DNA of 9,862 bases. Source: Clostridiales bacterium UBA1758 (lineage in GTDB: Bacteria > Bacillota > Clostridia > Oscillospirales > UBA1758). Location of the stretch: contig DCHG01000045.1 of NCBI GenBank assembly GCA_002315595.1, positions 1 through 9,862 on the forward strand, given 5' to 3'. The position numbers and the translations under genes are program-made. The notes beneath the pieces are model-generated. The model was not told the origin of the DNA. It worked only from the letters and a program-made list of their open reading frames with translations, and ran no database searches. Positions 1-6,204 of this stretch are shown in pieces; within the stretch, counting starts at the first letter, position 1; the number at the start of each line of letters is the position of its first letter.

Positions 1-15
1 AATATTCCAATGTTG

Positions 16-942
16 TTATTCGGGATCAATGGGGGACTGGTCGAGTTCGTATTTCTGATTGCGGATGTTGATGATCCCGTTCCATGTGAAAAAATGTCCG
101 TGACGGGCATTTCGTGCGGGCATAACACAGTCGAAAAAGTCGATCCCGCGTGCGACGCCTTCGATGATATTCGACGGCGTGCCGACGCCCATGAGGTAAC
201 GCGGACGGTCGGCGGGCATATGCTCCTCCAAAATATCGAGGATATGGTACATTTCCTCGGTGCTTTCGCCGACGGCAAGACCGCCGACGGCATAACCCGG
301 CAGATCGAGATCGGCGATCCGCTTCATATGGTCGATGCGGAGATCGTCATACACGCCACCCTGATTGATGCCCCAAAGCACCTGACCGGGATTGGGTGCG
401 TCTTCCCGCGAATTCTCCCTGGCATTAGCGACTCTGCACCGTTCCAGCCAGCGTGCGGTGCGAAGACAAGACGCTTCGACATACTTGCGCGGCGACGGAT
501 TTTCAATACATTCGTCGAACGCCATTGCAATATCCGAACCGAGTGCGGATTGCACCGCCATGCTTTCTTCCGGCCCCATAAAGATCCGTCGTCCGTCGAT
601 ATGCGAGTTAAAGGTGACGCCCTCTTCGGTGATCTTTCGAAGCGCGGTCAACGAGAACACCTGAAATCCGCCACTGTCGGTCAGGATCGGGCGATCCCAA
701 GTCATGAATTTATGTAGTCCGCCCATTTGACGGACGACTTCTTCGCCCGGTCGGAGGTGGAGGTGATAGGTGTTCGAAAGTTCGACCTGACAGCCGATAC
801 GGGCGAGATCTTCCGCCGAGAGCCCGCCCTTGATCGCCGCCTGCGTGCCGACATTCATAAAAACCGGCGTCTGCACTTTGCCGTGCGGCGTGGTGTATTC
901 ACCGCGTCTGGCAAGCCCCTCTTGTTTGATGAGTTGATACAT
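16..942 (-). CDS. tgt: Queuine/preQ1 tRNA-guanine transglycosylase, lacking its C-terminal zinc tail
   Basis: Tgt exchanges guanine-34 of tRNAs with GUN anticodons for preQ1, a step in queuosine synthesis. Visible family motifs are SNTYHLHLRPG (residues 56-66), DSGGFQVFS with the active-site Asp89, GINQGGVYDDLR (191-202), GGLAVGE (220-226) and the nucleophile region DFFDCVMPARNARHG with Asp271. The ATG at 942 is chosen because AAGGATG lies just upstream and homology begins at MYQLIKQ; a start at 1002 would run into spoIIR. Only 10 bp separate it from the spoIIR stop, so the two are probably co-transcribed. The protein is 308 residues, against about 375 for the family. It ends at SPIDPE, exactly where the zinc-binding C-x-C-x2-C...H segment should begin. 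No other frame in the remaining 15 visible bases restores it. The identity is secure, but an intact enzyme is doubtful. Confidence 0.93.
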   Translation of the reverse strand: MYQLIKQEGLARRGEYTTPHGKVQTPVFMNVGTQAAIKGGLSAEDLARIGCQVELSNTYHLHLRPGEEVVRQMGGLHKFMTWDRPILTDSGGFQVFSLTALRKITEEGVTFNSHIDGRRIFMGPEESMAVQSALGSDIAMAFDECIENPSPRKYVEASCLRTARWLERCRVANARENSREDAPNPGQVLWGINQGGVYDDLRIDHMKRIADLDLPGYAVGGLAVGESTEEMYHILDILEEHMPADRPRYLMGVGTPSNIIEGVARGIDFFDCVMPARNARHGHFFTWNGIINIRNQKYELDQSPIDPE

Positions 943-952
943 AAAATCATCC

Positions 953-1579
953 TTAATGACTGTATGCGGGCTTGCCCGCGATTTTGCGGTAAGCGCGTTC
1001 AAACAGTTCGATTATTTTGAATTTTATCCGTATCCCGCCCCGATCGGCGGAGATCAGATCAATTTCGTTTTCGTTCAGTCCCGCAGTTTCAGAGGTATCC
1101 GATAATTTTTCGACCGAAGAATAGCAAAGACCGGGGTAAAGCACGCACCACCAGTTGTGACCGGCGCCTTCACCGATAGTGAGCGTGAGCGCGGTATATT
1201 CGCCCTCGGGAAGTGAAAAATCGCCGTAGTCGCGGCTCGGAAACCAGACCTGTCCGAGTTCGGCGGTGACGCGGTCATCCGTACCCAGACTGCGGACAAA
1301 CGCCGTCGCCTGCGACGCAATCTCATCGGCATCCGCTTTCAGCAGGTCGATCGCGTCCTGCGCATTTTGTGCGGAAGAAACGGTTAAACCGAGCGTTTTT
1401 GCGATCTCATCACGCAGTGCGAGTTTGACCGACTGATCCTCATCCGAATTCGACGCGGCAATGATATGAAGCCGCACCATTTTTTCGGCAAGACGGGACT
1501 GCGACGCAAACGACGATACCGCAAATGCGGCGATCAAACAAAAAAGCATGGAAAAAAACTGCAAAATTCGATTTCTCAT
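953..1579 (-). CDS. spoIIR: Stage II sporulation protein R (SpoIIR)
   Basis: In Bacillus, SpoIIR is made in the forespore under sigma F, exported to the intermembrane space, and triggers SpoIIGA to cleave pro-sigma E in the mother cell. This 208-residue protein begins with a basic N-terminus and a hydrophobic export segment (about residues 5-25). The family blocks follow: RLHIIAASNSDEDQS (36-50) followed by VKLALRDEI, and LPEGEYTALTLTIGEGAG followed by NWWCVLYPGLCY (about 123-153). The ATG at 1579 is preceded by AAAGGA at 8 bases and starts right at the export signal; the longer upstream reading overlaps ispE and has no similarity. It lies 52 bp after ispE, with a forespore-type promoter match in the gap, and 10 bp before tgt. 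It marks the organism as an endospore former or a recent descendant of one. Confidence 0.93.
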   Translation of the reverse strand: MRNRILQFFSMLFCLIAAFAVSSFASQSRLAEKMVRLHIIAASNSDEDQSVKLALRDEIAKTLGLTVSSAQNAQDAIDLLKADADEIASQATAFVRSLGTDDRVTAELGQVWFPSRDYGDFSLPEGEYTALTLTIGEGAGHNWWCVLYPGLCYSSVEKLSDTSETAGLNENEIDLISADRGGIRIKFKIIELFERAYRKIAGKPAYSH

Positions 1580-1607
1580 CACGGTGTTCCTTTCGGGAAG
1601 ATGATGA

Positions 1608-1637
1608 GAATATGCACGGCTTTTTCGTTTTTTATAC
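1608..1637 (-). promoter_or_regulatory. Candidate sigma F/sigma G (forespore) promoter of spoIIR
   Basis: On the minus strand GTATA (1637-1633) is followed 18 bases later by CATATTC (1614-1608). This fits the Bacillus sigma G pattern GnATR-N18-CATnnTA except for the last base. Read as sigma F, GTATA fits GYWTA perfectly and GTGCATATTC after 15 bases is a partial -10. GTATA overlaps the last codon and stop of ispE. The implied start near 1601 would leave a leader of about 22 bases containing the AAAGGA ribosome site. The match is by eye only. Confidence 0.5.
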
Positions 1638-2486
1638 GGGGGTGGTGAGAAAAACCTCACGATAATTCGCGGAAAGGTCGTTGTATGCCGCCTCTGCCGC
1701 GTTTTTATCGCCGAAAACGCCGAACACGGTCGGGCCGCTTCCCGACATTTCCGCGCCGAGCGCACCGAAACCTTTGAGCCGTTCGATGATGACGCTGATT
1801 TCGGGGTGGAAGGCGACGGCGGCGGGTGTGAACATATTTTTCATCCGTCGGGCGATGCCCGAAAGATCGCCGTCACGAAGTGCCGCGATCATCCCGTCCG
1901 TATCGGCGGGGACGGCGGAATTCGTGTGAATTCCCGCGAACATTTTCGCAGTGGAAAGTCCGAACGGCGGCTTGCAAAGCACGATGTGGCAGGACGGGAG
2001 TTTCGGCAGTTCCGTCAGCCTTTCCCCGACGCCTTCGGCAAGGCAGGTTCCGCCATGCAGACAGAACGGCACATCCGCGCCGATCCGAAGACCGATCGAC
2101 TCCAATTCGTCCGCGGTCAGATGGGTATCAAACAGACGGTCGAGCAAAATGAGTGCGCCTGCCGCATCCGACGAGCCGCCGGCAAGTCCTGCGGCGACCG
2201 GGATCCTTTTTTCGACTGCGACGGAAATGCCGTCGTTTTCGACACCGGTTGCACTGAAAAATGCCGTCGCTGCCTGGTAGATATGATTTTTTTTGTCGAC
2301 GGGGAGGTAGGAAAGATTGGAATGGATCTGAATTCCGCCCCCGGTGCCGCGTCGCATTGAGATCGAGTCACCGAGTGACACCGACTGCATGACCATTTTC
2401 AGGTCGTGGTAGCCGTCCTGACGCTTCCCCAGAATATCCAGCGTGAGATTGATTTTTGCATGGGTGGTGATGAATTCAGGACTCAT
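1632..2486 (-). CDS. ispE: 4-diphosphocytidyl-2-C-methyl-D-erythritol kinase
   Basis: IspE phosphorylates CDP-methylerythritol at the 2-OH using ATP, the fourth step of the MEP isoprenoid pathway, in the cytosol. The 284-residue length is normal for the family. Landmarks are AKINLTLDILGKRQDGYH (10-27) with the substrate/catalytic Lys11, the GHMP-kinase ATP loop IPVAAGLAGGSSDAAG (95-110), GADVPF with catalytic Asp138, and the C-terminal GHMP motif MSGSGPTVFGVF (247-258). The ATG at 2486 is preceded by GAGGA at 7 bases and begins at the conserved N-terminus; the open frame continues further upstream only as the shadow of the neighbour. The start overlaps the end of the DUF362 gene by 11 bp, which suggests translational coupling within the operon. 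Its stop overlaps the -35 of the proposed spoIIR promoter. Confidence 0.96.
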   Translation of the reverse strand: MSPEFITTHAKINLTLDILGKRQDGYHDLKMVMQSVSLGDSISMRRGTGGGIQIHSNLSYLPVDKKNHIYQAATAFFSATGVENDGISVAVEKRIPVAAGLAGGSSDAAGALILLDRLFDTHLTADELESIGLRIGADVPFCLHGGTCLAEGVGERLTELPKLPSCHIVLCKPPFGLSTAKMFAGIHTNSAVPADTDGMIAALRDGDLSGIARRMKNMFTPAAVAFHPEISVIIERLKGFGALGAEMSGSGPTVFGVFGDKNAAEAAYNDLSANYREVFLTTPV

Positions 2487-3627
2487 GCGTTTTTCCTCGC
2501 TTATTGGCACGGCGCGTGAACGAGATCGCCTTGACGGGACAGAGTTCGTGACAACAGTAGCATTTGATACACCTGTCGTGGTAGATCGTTGCTTTCCCGT
2601 TTGCGACCACGATCTGTTCGCGTGGGCAGGAACGGGCGCAGTTGCCGCAACCGACGCATTTTTCACGGTCGACCTTCGGGTAGGAGAAAAACAAGCCTTC
2701 CGCAAACGGGCGGACAAAGGAGGGTACCAGCCCGATGAAGGCGGAGGAATTCGACGATGCGGGTTCGAATTTCGTCACAACCTTGCCGATCGGTGTGCCG
2801 AGAATTTCAAGTTCGTCCGCGGTCTTCGGGGCAAGTCCGCGTTTTTGCCCGGCGACGATCGTCGGCGCAAGGCGAGGATCCAAGCCCATGACCGAGCAAC
2901 CGGCGAGGTCGAGTGCATGCGGATTGCGCGCGGCAAGCATGACGCCCGCTTTTTTGGTACGACCGCCGGAAGGTCCCTTGCCTTCCATGCCTTCAATTCC
3001 GTCGATGATGGAAAACGCGGGACGAAGGGTGCGTTCGATATCCACGATCATTTCACAAAAGCGTTCGCGTTTGGTAAAACGCTGGTGCATACTGACCTTC
3101 GCAAGACCGGGCAGAGTGCCGAACAGATTTTTGACTGCGCCGGTGTAATAGGTCATCCCGTGGGTTTTGAGTTTTGCCACCGAGATGATGAGGTCGGCTT
3201 CGACGGCGGGACGGATAAAGGTGAATTCTTTGACCGCTTCACCGTCGATCGCGTCACGGCGCACCTCGGAAGTGTCGTAATTCAGCGTGGCGCCCGCCTT
3301 TTCCGCGGCAAATTCCATGCCGGTTTTTTTATACAGGGTGGACAGGATCGACTTGTTATACACGCCGCCGCAACTGTCCGCAATGACGACGGAATGTCCC
3401 GCTTCGACAAATCGGCGAGCGACCGCGGTCACGACGGCAGGGTGCGTGGTCGAGTTATCTTCCGGCCCACGGGGGAGAAGGAGATTTGGCTTGACGAGGA
3501 TCTTTTTCGGACTGTCGCCCGCAATCCCCGCAACACCGCCGAATGCCGCAAGACATTCATCGACGGCACGCGCAATACTCGCCTCGGAATAGTCGGGGCA
3601 TTTTGTGATGTAGACCTGTTTGTCCAT
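2476..3627 (-). CDS. DUF362 protein with C-terminal two-cluster ferredoxin domain
   Basis: This 383-residue cytosolic protein has an N-terminal DUF362 domain (about residues 1-290), recognisable by ILVKPNLL (43-50), the THPAVV segment, VAKLKTHGMTYYTGAVKNLF (150-169) and IIDGIEGMEG (207-216). A bacterial ferredoxin domain follows with two 4Fe-4S motifs: Cys324, 327, 330, 334 and Cys353, 356, 359, 363, each ending in CP. The second motif has an extra Cys358. The biochemical role of this fusion family is not established; an electron-transfer or Fe-S function is only inference. The ATG at 3627 has GGAG upstream. It starts 15 bp after the aminotransferase stop and ends inside the ispE start, so it is firmly part of the operon. 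A long open frame on the opposite strand here is a shadow. Confidence 0.88.
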   Translation of the reverse strand: MDKQVYITKCPDYSEASIARAVDECLAAFGGVAGIAGDSPKKILVKPNLLLPRGPEDNSTTHPAVVTAVARRFVEAGHSVVIADSCGGVYNKSILSTLYKKTGMEFAAEKAGATLNYDTSEVRRDAIDGEAVKEFTFIRPAVEADLIISVAKLKTHGMTYYTGAVKNLFGTLPGLAKVSMHQRFTKRERFCEMIVDIERTLRPAFSIIDGIEGMEGKGPSGGRTKKAGVMLAARNPHALDLAGCSVMGLDPRLAPTIVAGQKRGLAPKTADELEILGTPIGKVVTKFEPASSNSSAFIGLVPSFVRPFAEGLFFSYPKVDREKCVGCGNCARSCPREQIVVANGKATIYHDRCIKCYCCHELCPVKAISFTRRANKRGKTHES

Positions 3628-3642
3628 AATGGAGTTCTCCGC

Positions 3643-4809
3643 TTATTTCAGTTTCGCCACAAAACGTTCCATGCGGTTAAACGCCTCAATGAGGTCGTTT
3701 GTGGAGGTCGCATAGCAACAGCGGACGAAGCCTTCGCCGCAATCGCCGAAGGAATTGCCCGGAATGACCGCAACGTGTTCTTCCCGCAGAAGTCTTGTGC
3801 AGAATTCTTCGCTTGTCAGCCCGGTCGCCTGAATTGACGGGAAGGCGTAAAACGCGCCGTTCGGTTCAAAGCAGGTGAGCCCCATTTCATTCAGCCGCTG
3901 AACGGTGAAATTGCGTCGGTTGTTGTAATCTTCTCGCATGGAGTCAATATCTTCGTCACCGTTTTTGAGGGCTTCGATCGCGGCATACTGTGCCGTGGTC
4001 GGGGCACTCATGATGCCAAACTGGTGGATGCGCGTCATTGGCTTGATGACGGCTTCGGGGGCGCAGGCATAGCCGAGTCGCCAGCCGGTCATGGAATAGG
4101 ATTTCGAAAAACCGCCGATATAGACCGTGCGTTCCTTCATTCCGGGAATATTGGCAATCGAGGTGTGATGCCCGACATAGGTCAGTTCGGCGTAGATCTC
4201 GTCCGAAACGACGATGAGATCGTGTGCTTCGATGATCGGCGCAATGGCTTCAAGCGCATCTTTCGGCATTACGCCGCCGGTCGGGTTGCAGGGGTAGGGG
4301 AGAAGCAGGATTTTCGTTTTGTCGGTGATCGCCGCTTCCAGCACCGCAGGCGTCAAACGGAAACCGTCCTCGGCACGGGTTTCGACGGTGACGGGTTTGC
4401 CGCCCGCCATCGTGACAAGGGGTACATAGCACACAAACGACGGCTCGGGAATGATGACTTCGTCGCCGGGTTCGATGAGTGCGCGGAAGGAAAGGTCGAT
4501 GGCTTCGCTTCCGCCGACGGTGACTAAAATTTCGCGTTTCGGATCGTAGGAAAGATCCATTCTGCGTTCAAGATACGCGCTGATCTGATTGCGAAGTTCG
4601 GTAAAACCGGCGTTCGGAGTGTATTTGGTAAAGCCCTGTTCAAGCGAATAAATACCCGCATCACGGACGTGCCACGGCGTTGGATAGTCCGGCTCGCCGA
4701 TACCGAGGGAGATGACGTCGGTCATTTCGGCGGCGATGTCGAAAAATTTACGGATGCCCGACGGTTTGAGGTCGAGGACTTTTCGGGAGACCTTATCGGA
4801 AAGACTCAT
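3643..4809 (-). CDS. Class I/II PLP-dependent aminotransferase (aspartate aminotransferase family)
   Basis: Transfers an amino group from an amino acid to a 2-oxo acid with pyridoxal phosphate. The 388-residue length is typical of fold-type I enzymes. Visible elements are SLGIGEPDYPTP (34-45), TKYTPNAGFTELR (61-73), NPTGG (175-179), SDEIYAEL (202-209) with the PLP-contacting Asp203 and Tyr206, the Schiff-base lysine Lys236 in GGFSKSYSMTGWRLGY, and Arg363 in EGFVRCCY, the expected carboxylate-binding arginine. The substrate cannot be named from sequence; aspartate, alanine or an aromatic amino acid are all possible. The ATG at 4809 shares its bases with the regulator's stop (ATGA overlap) and has AAGGA about 10 bases upstream. 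Coupling to an Lrp/AsnC gene suggests amino-acid-responsive control. It sits two genes after a histidinol-phosphatase-like protein, but nothing shows it is HisC. Confidence 0.93.
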   Translation of the reverse strand: MSLSDKVSRKVLDLKPSGIRKFFDIAAEMTDVISLGIGEPDYPTPWHVRDAGIYSLEQGFTKYTPNAGFTELRNQISAYLERRMDLSYDPKREILVTVGGSEAIDLSFRALIEPGDEVIIPEPSFVCYVPLVTMAGGKPVTVETRAEDGFRLTPAVLEAAITDKTKILLLPYPCNPTGGVMPKDALEAIAPIIEAHDLIVVSDEIYAELTYVGHHTSIANIPGMKERTVYIGGFSKSYSMTGWRLGYACAPEAVIKPMTRIHQFGIMSAPTTAQYAAIEALKNGDEDIDSMREDYNNRRNFTVQRLNEMGLTCFEPNGAFYAFPSIQATGLTSEEFCTRLLREEHVAVIPGNSFGDCGEGFVRCCYATSTNDLIEAFNRMERFVAKLK

Positions 4810-5285
4810 AGATAACTGATCCTTTCCTGCTGTCCCGCATTCTTGACGAAGGTGACACCCTTGTCTTTGTACTTTTTCAAAACAAAATGCGTGGCGGTGC
4901 CGGTCACACATTCCAGCGGCGCGAGTTTTTCGGCGACGAACATCGCAACTTCTTTCATCGTGCTTCCTTCGATGATGACGGTCAGGTCGAAGCCGCCCGA
5001 CATCAAAAAGACGCTTGTGACCTGCGGATACTGATAGATCCTTTCCGCAACACGGTCAAAGCCCTGACCGCGTTCCGGGGTGAGTTTGACTTCGATCAGT
5101 GCCGAAACAGGTTCGGCGTCGGTGAGTTCCCAGTTGACCAGTGCGGTGTAGCCGAGAATGATATGACGGCTTTCGTAGTCGGCGATTGCGGCGGCGACTT
5201 CGGCTTCGTCACGACCGAGCATTCTTGCGATCTGTCCGGGCGTCAGGCGACCGTCTTTTTCGATCAGTTTTAAAATTTCTTCCAT
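4806..5285 (-). CDS. Lrp/AsnC-family transcriptional regulator
   Basis: A 159-residue DNA-binding regulator of the feast/famine family, which forms dimers and octamers and usually senses amino acids. The N-terminus (about 1-45) is an AsnC-type winged helix-turn-helix: LIEKDGRLTPGQIARMLG, followed by a recognition-helix region, and the linker ILGYTALVNW. The C-terminal RAM ligand-binding domain (about 60-140) has SALIEVKLTPERG, the conserved turn MSGGFDL (about 96-102) and a final beta strand THFVLKKYKD. The ATG at 5285 is preceded by AAGGA at 8 bases, and the gap to the PHP gene is 15 bp. Its stop overlaps the aminotransferase start by four bases, so the two are translated together and the aminotransferase substrate or product is a natural effector candidate. 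Self-regulation through the palindrome at 6115-6136 is an inference. Confidence 0.92.
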   Translation of the reverse strand: MEEILKLIEKDGRLTPGQIARMLGRDEAEVAAAIADYESRHIILGYTALVNWELTDAEPVSALIEVKLTPERGQGFDRVAERIYQYPQVTSVFLMSGGFDLTVIIEGSTMKEVAMFVAEKLAPLECVTGTATHFVLKKYKDKGVTFVKNAGQQERISYL

Positions 5286-5300
5286 TTCGAATTTCCTTTC

Positions 5301-6089
5301 TTAGAGGTGATAGAAGATCGGTTGGCGTTTATCAAAATATACGGCACGGTCAAAGCCCGCGGACTTCAAAATTTCGGCGGCTTCCGCAAAATCCGCGCCG
5401 ACATCGCCGGTATAGTGGGCGTCGGAGCCGAGTGTCACCATTTCACCGCCGAGGGATCGGAAATCACGCAAGATCCAATCCTCAAACAGAAAACGGCCGA
5501 CCTTTCGACGGGAGGCAGTGTTGAATTCCAAGGCTTTATCGCGTGCGACAAGTGTTTTTAAGATTTCGTGGATGATATCACGGAACGGGACAAGATCCTT
5601 TTGCGGATATGCCGCATCGGGGATGTAGCGAAGCACATAGTCCATATGGGCGAGGGTGTCAAAATCCTGCGACTGCGCCATAAGAAGCATTTCGTTGAGA
5701 TATCCGCCCAAAACATCCGCCGGTTTTTCCTGCGAAAAATCCGCATAATACGGATCGCGACCGTCGGCAAGAAAGTGGATCGAGCCGATGACAAGGTCGT
5801 AATCCTGCGCTTTCAGCAAGGATGCGACATTTTCGGAATCGTTCTCGGGGTTGCCGATTTCCACGCCGTAGTATAGGCGGGAAGATGCGGAGCAGGCGAG
5901 AATTTCCGCCTTTCGTTCAGGCTCGTGCGCGACGAAATCGAAAAAAAGTTTCATGTCGCCGATGACTTCACAATGGTCGGTCAGCGTCAGGATCTCAACC
6001 CCGTGCGAAACGGCACTGTCAAGCATCTCCTGCGGTGCAAAATGACCGTCAAAGGAGTATCGGCTATGGGAATGAATATCGGCAAACAT
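5301..6089 (-). CDS. PHP-domain phosphoesterase, histidinol-phosphatase-like
   Basis: A 262-residue metal-dependent PHP-family phosphoesterase. All the expected metal ligands are visible: ADIHSHSRYSFDG (3-15) with His6 and His8, LTDHCE with Asp38 and His39, GVEIG with Glu77, GSIHF with His105, AHMDY with His148, and GSDAH with Asp223 and His225. The layout matches the HisK/HisJ type of histidinol phosphatase, which makes histidinol from histidinol phosphate. Related PHP proteins act on other phosphate esters, so the substrate is not certain. No other histidine-pathway gene is in view. It is the first gene of the seven-gene operon: ATG at 6089, AGGAG seven bases upstream, and a strong promoter about 45 bases further up. 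Confidence 0.85.
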   Translation of the reverse strand: MFADIHSHSRYSFDGHFAPQEMLDSAVSHGVEILTLTDHCEVIGDMKLFFDFVAHEPERKAEILACSASSRLYYGVEIGNPENDSENVASLLKAQDYDLVIGSIHFLADGRDPYYADFSQEKPADVLGGYLNEMLLMAQSQDFDTLAHMDYVLRYIPDAAYPQKDLVPFRDIIHEILKTLVARDKALEFNTASRRKVGRFLFEDWILRDFRSLGGEMVTLGSDAHYTGDVGADFAEAAEILKSAGFDRAVYFDKRQPIFYHL

Positions 6090-6114
6090 GAGCGTTCTCC
6101 TGTGATTTGAAAAA

Positions 6115-6136
6115 ATAATATATCAAAATATATTAT
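6115..6136. promoter_or_regulatory. AT-rich perfect palindrome at the operon start (operator candidate)
   Basis: ATAATATAT and ATATATTAT form perfect 9-bp arms around the spacer CAAA. The element overlaps the -10 box of the operon promoter and covers the expected transcription start near 6125. That is an operator position, and AT-rich dyads are typical of Lrp-family sites; the operon encodes such a regulator as its second gene. Low complexity raises the chance of coincidence. Confidence 0.45.
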
Positions 6137-6160
6137 ATCAAATCATCGGGAAAGTTTCAA
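6132..6160 (-). promoter_or_regulatory. Sigma A promoter of the seven-gene operon
   Basis: On the minus strand TTGAAA (6160-6155, five of six consensus bases) is followed by exactly 17 bases and a perfect TATAAT (6137-6132). A TG one base before the -10 gives an extended -10. The predicted start near 6125 leaves a leader of about 35 bases before the AGGAG of the PHP gene. It lies in the 113-bp gap after dacF, so the operon need not depend on dacF read-through. Confidence 0.82.
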
Positions 6161-6183
6161 TCAATATTTGACGGGATTTTCGC

Positions 6184-6204
6184 AAAAAAGATCGCCGCCG
6201 ACTT
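6184..6204 (-). terminator. Weak possible terminator after dacF
   Basis: Immediately at the dacF stop the minus strand reads AAGTCG-GCGG-CGATCTT followed by further T residues, with a run of six T at 6189-6184. The stem is short (four pairs with one wobble, plus two A-T pairs past a bulged C), so termination would be inefficient at best. No better terminator is visible between dacF and the operon promoter. Confidence 0.28.

Noticed and set aside
10..717. A 235-codon plus-strand open frame opposite tgt
   Set aside because: It is a shadow of the Tgt coding sequence and no family resemblance is seen in the translation.
1806..2360. A 184-codon plus-strand open frame opposite ispE
   Set aside because: It lies fully inside ispE on the other strand, has arginine- and aspartate-rich shadow composition, and shows no motif.
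2443..3837. A 464-codon open frame on the plus strand opposite the DUF362 protein and the aminotransferase end
   Set aside because: It is antisense to well-recognised genes, has no recognisable domain, crosses two gene boundaries and has no clear ribosome site; GC-rich codon bias on the true strand explains it.
4024..4527. A 167-codon plus-strand open frame opposite the aminotransferase
   Set aside because: It is fully antisense to the catalytic region of a clear PLP enzyme, with no independent start signals.
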